This document shows positions 7,292 through 7,742 of a stretch of DNA of 7,742 bases, piece by piece. The notes under the pieces were generated by a model, which did not search any database, was not told the DNA's origin, and was given only the letters and a program-made list of their open reading frames with translations. Positions within the stretch are counted from its first letter, which is position 1. The number at the start of each line of letters is the position of its first letter. The position numbers and the translations under genes are program-made. The DNA comes from Bacteroidia bacterium. Its GTDB lineage: Bacteria > Bacteroidota > Bacteroidia > Flavobacteriales > Flavobacteriaceae. The stretch is taken from contig JAHHLF010000076.1 in the NCBI GenBank assembly GCA_018679315.1, positions 1 through 7,742 on the forward strand, read 5' to 3'.

Positions 7292-7742
7292 TCAAATTTC
7301 CCTGACCAAAGGTAAGGTACTACATCGTAAGAGTCCTCCTTGTTTCCCAACTTCCGAATACGGGATCTCTTCTACTGTGAATCCCTGTTTACGCAGCCAG
7401 GTATTAAGTCGGGTAAACTTTTGTTCTGAAACGACTACCTCCGGGGAGATAGAAAAAATATTTGAATTCATTTGATACATTTCATCTTTTGTGATCTCAA
7501 ACAAATTCTCTTTTCCGAAAAAATCGACAAGCCATTGATATTCTTCTTCTATCAAGAACCCATCTTTGTGGATTATTCCTTTGTCTAATCCTACAGGCTG
7601 AAAACAACAGTCTAGATGAAGTGCATTGTCGCGTGGATTTATAATTGATTTCCTAAGCTCAAAAGACTTAACTTTCTTGTAAGGAAACATTTGTCGTATA
7701 TAATCTACCCCGGTCTGGTTGGTACGAGCTGTAATATAATCC
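7292..7742 (-). CDS. DDAH/arginine deiminase-like hydrolase, C-terminal half (5' end beyond window edge)
   Basis: The reading frame is open to the right edge, giving about 150 C-terminal residues of a protein that I recall as about 300 residues in Flavobacteriaceae. An internal ATG at 7690 is not the start: in-frame codons upstream encode DYITARTNQTGVDYIRQ, which is conserved family sequence. Visible active-site features are the catalytic-type histidine in ALHLDCC (codon 7618-7616), NSNIFSISPEVVVSE, and the nucleophile candidate cysteine in GGLLRCSTLPLVRE (codon 7324-7322) near the C-terminus. These place it among the guanidino-modifying hydrolases annotated as dimethylarginine dimethylaminohydrolase family, which release an amine or ammonia and leave citrulline. 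Arginine versus methylarginine as substrate cannot be decided, since much of the binding site lies outside the window. Its TGA is 10 bp before the ctlX start, indicating co-transcription. Confidence 0.88.
   Translation of the reverse strand, partial: DYITARTNQTGVDYIRQMFPYKKVKSFELRKSIINPRDNALHLDCCFQPVGLDKGIIHKDGFLIEEEYQWLVDFFGKENLFEITKDEMYQMNSNIFSISPEVVVSEQKFTRLNTWLRKQGFTVEEIPYSEVGKQGGLLRCSTLPLVREI

Noticed and set aside
7282..7350. Extended ctlX start at 7350
   Set aside because: The extra 23 codons lie inside the end of the upstream DDAH-like gene; the ATG at 7281 follows that stop by 10 bp and gives the family-like N-terminus.
7030..7475. Two plus-strand ORFs (7030-7260 and 7269-7475)
   Set aside because: Both are antisense to the two hydrolase genes, and neither has a ribosome site or recognisable domain.

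Overview
The window looks like ordinary chromosomal DNA from a member of the Bacteroidota, most likely a marine-type Flavobacteriaceae. The protein families point there: a SusC-style carboxypeptidase-like regulatory domain on an exported protein, a CtlX-type hydrolase next to a DDAH-like hydrolase, and a YbjT-like SDR-DUF2867 protein. Promoters also fit, with TAnnTTTG-type -7 elements rather than sigma70 boxes, and few genes have a clear Shine-Dalgarno sequence. GC looks moderate and even, and codon use looks alike across the genes by eye. I saw no transposase, integrase, tRNA, rRNA, CRISPR array or long repeat.

Layout, left to right. (1) Positions 1-1267, minus strand: the N-terminal 422 residues of arginyl-tRNA synthetase (argS), cut by the window edge before its C-terminal anticodon-binding domain. 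(2) Positions 1268-1395: a 128-bp divergent intergenic region with a good -7 element for argS and a weaker candidate for the rightward genes. (3) Positions 1396-6355, plus strand: four tightly packed genes that probably form one operon. They encode a 141-residue protein of unknown function (possibly PH-like), a YbjT-like NAD(P)-binding SDR/DUF2867 protein, an exported protein with a carboxypeptidase-like regulatory domain, and a BCCT-family transporter. (4) Positions 6352-7742, minus strand: two genes 10 bp apart, transcribed leftward. The upstream one is the C-terminal half of a dimethylarginine dimethylaminohydrolase/arginine deiminase-like enzyme, cut by the right edge. The downstream one is a complete CtlX-type citrulline hydrolase. 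They meet the BCCT gene tail to tail, with a 4-bp overlap of the coding ends.

How the genes may work together. The right-hand pair are both guanidino-group-modifying (GME superfamily) hydrolases. They could act in sequence, from arginine or a methylarginine to citrulline and then to ornithine, without making carbamoyl phosphate. The four-gene plus-strand cluster has no obvious shared pathway; three products are envelope, membrane or unknown proteins and the fourth is an oxidoreductase-like protein of unclear substrate. I found no convincing evidence of a new defence, mobile or RNA-based system. The points most worth a second look are the paired hydrolases, the altered glycine-rich motif of the BCCT transporter, the uncharacterised first gene of the operon, and the overlapping convergent gene ends.
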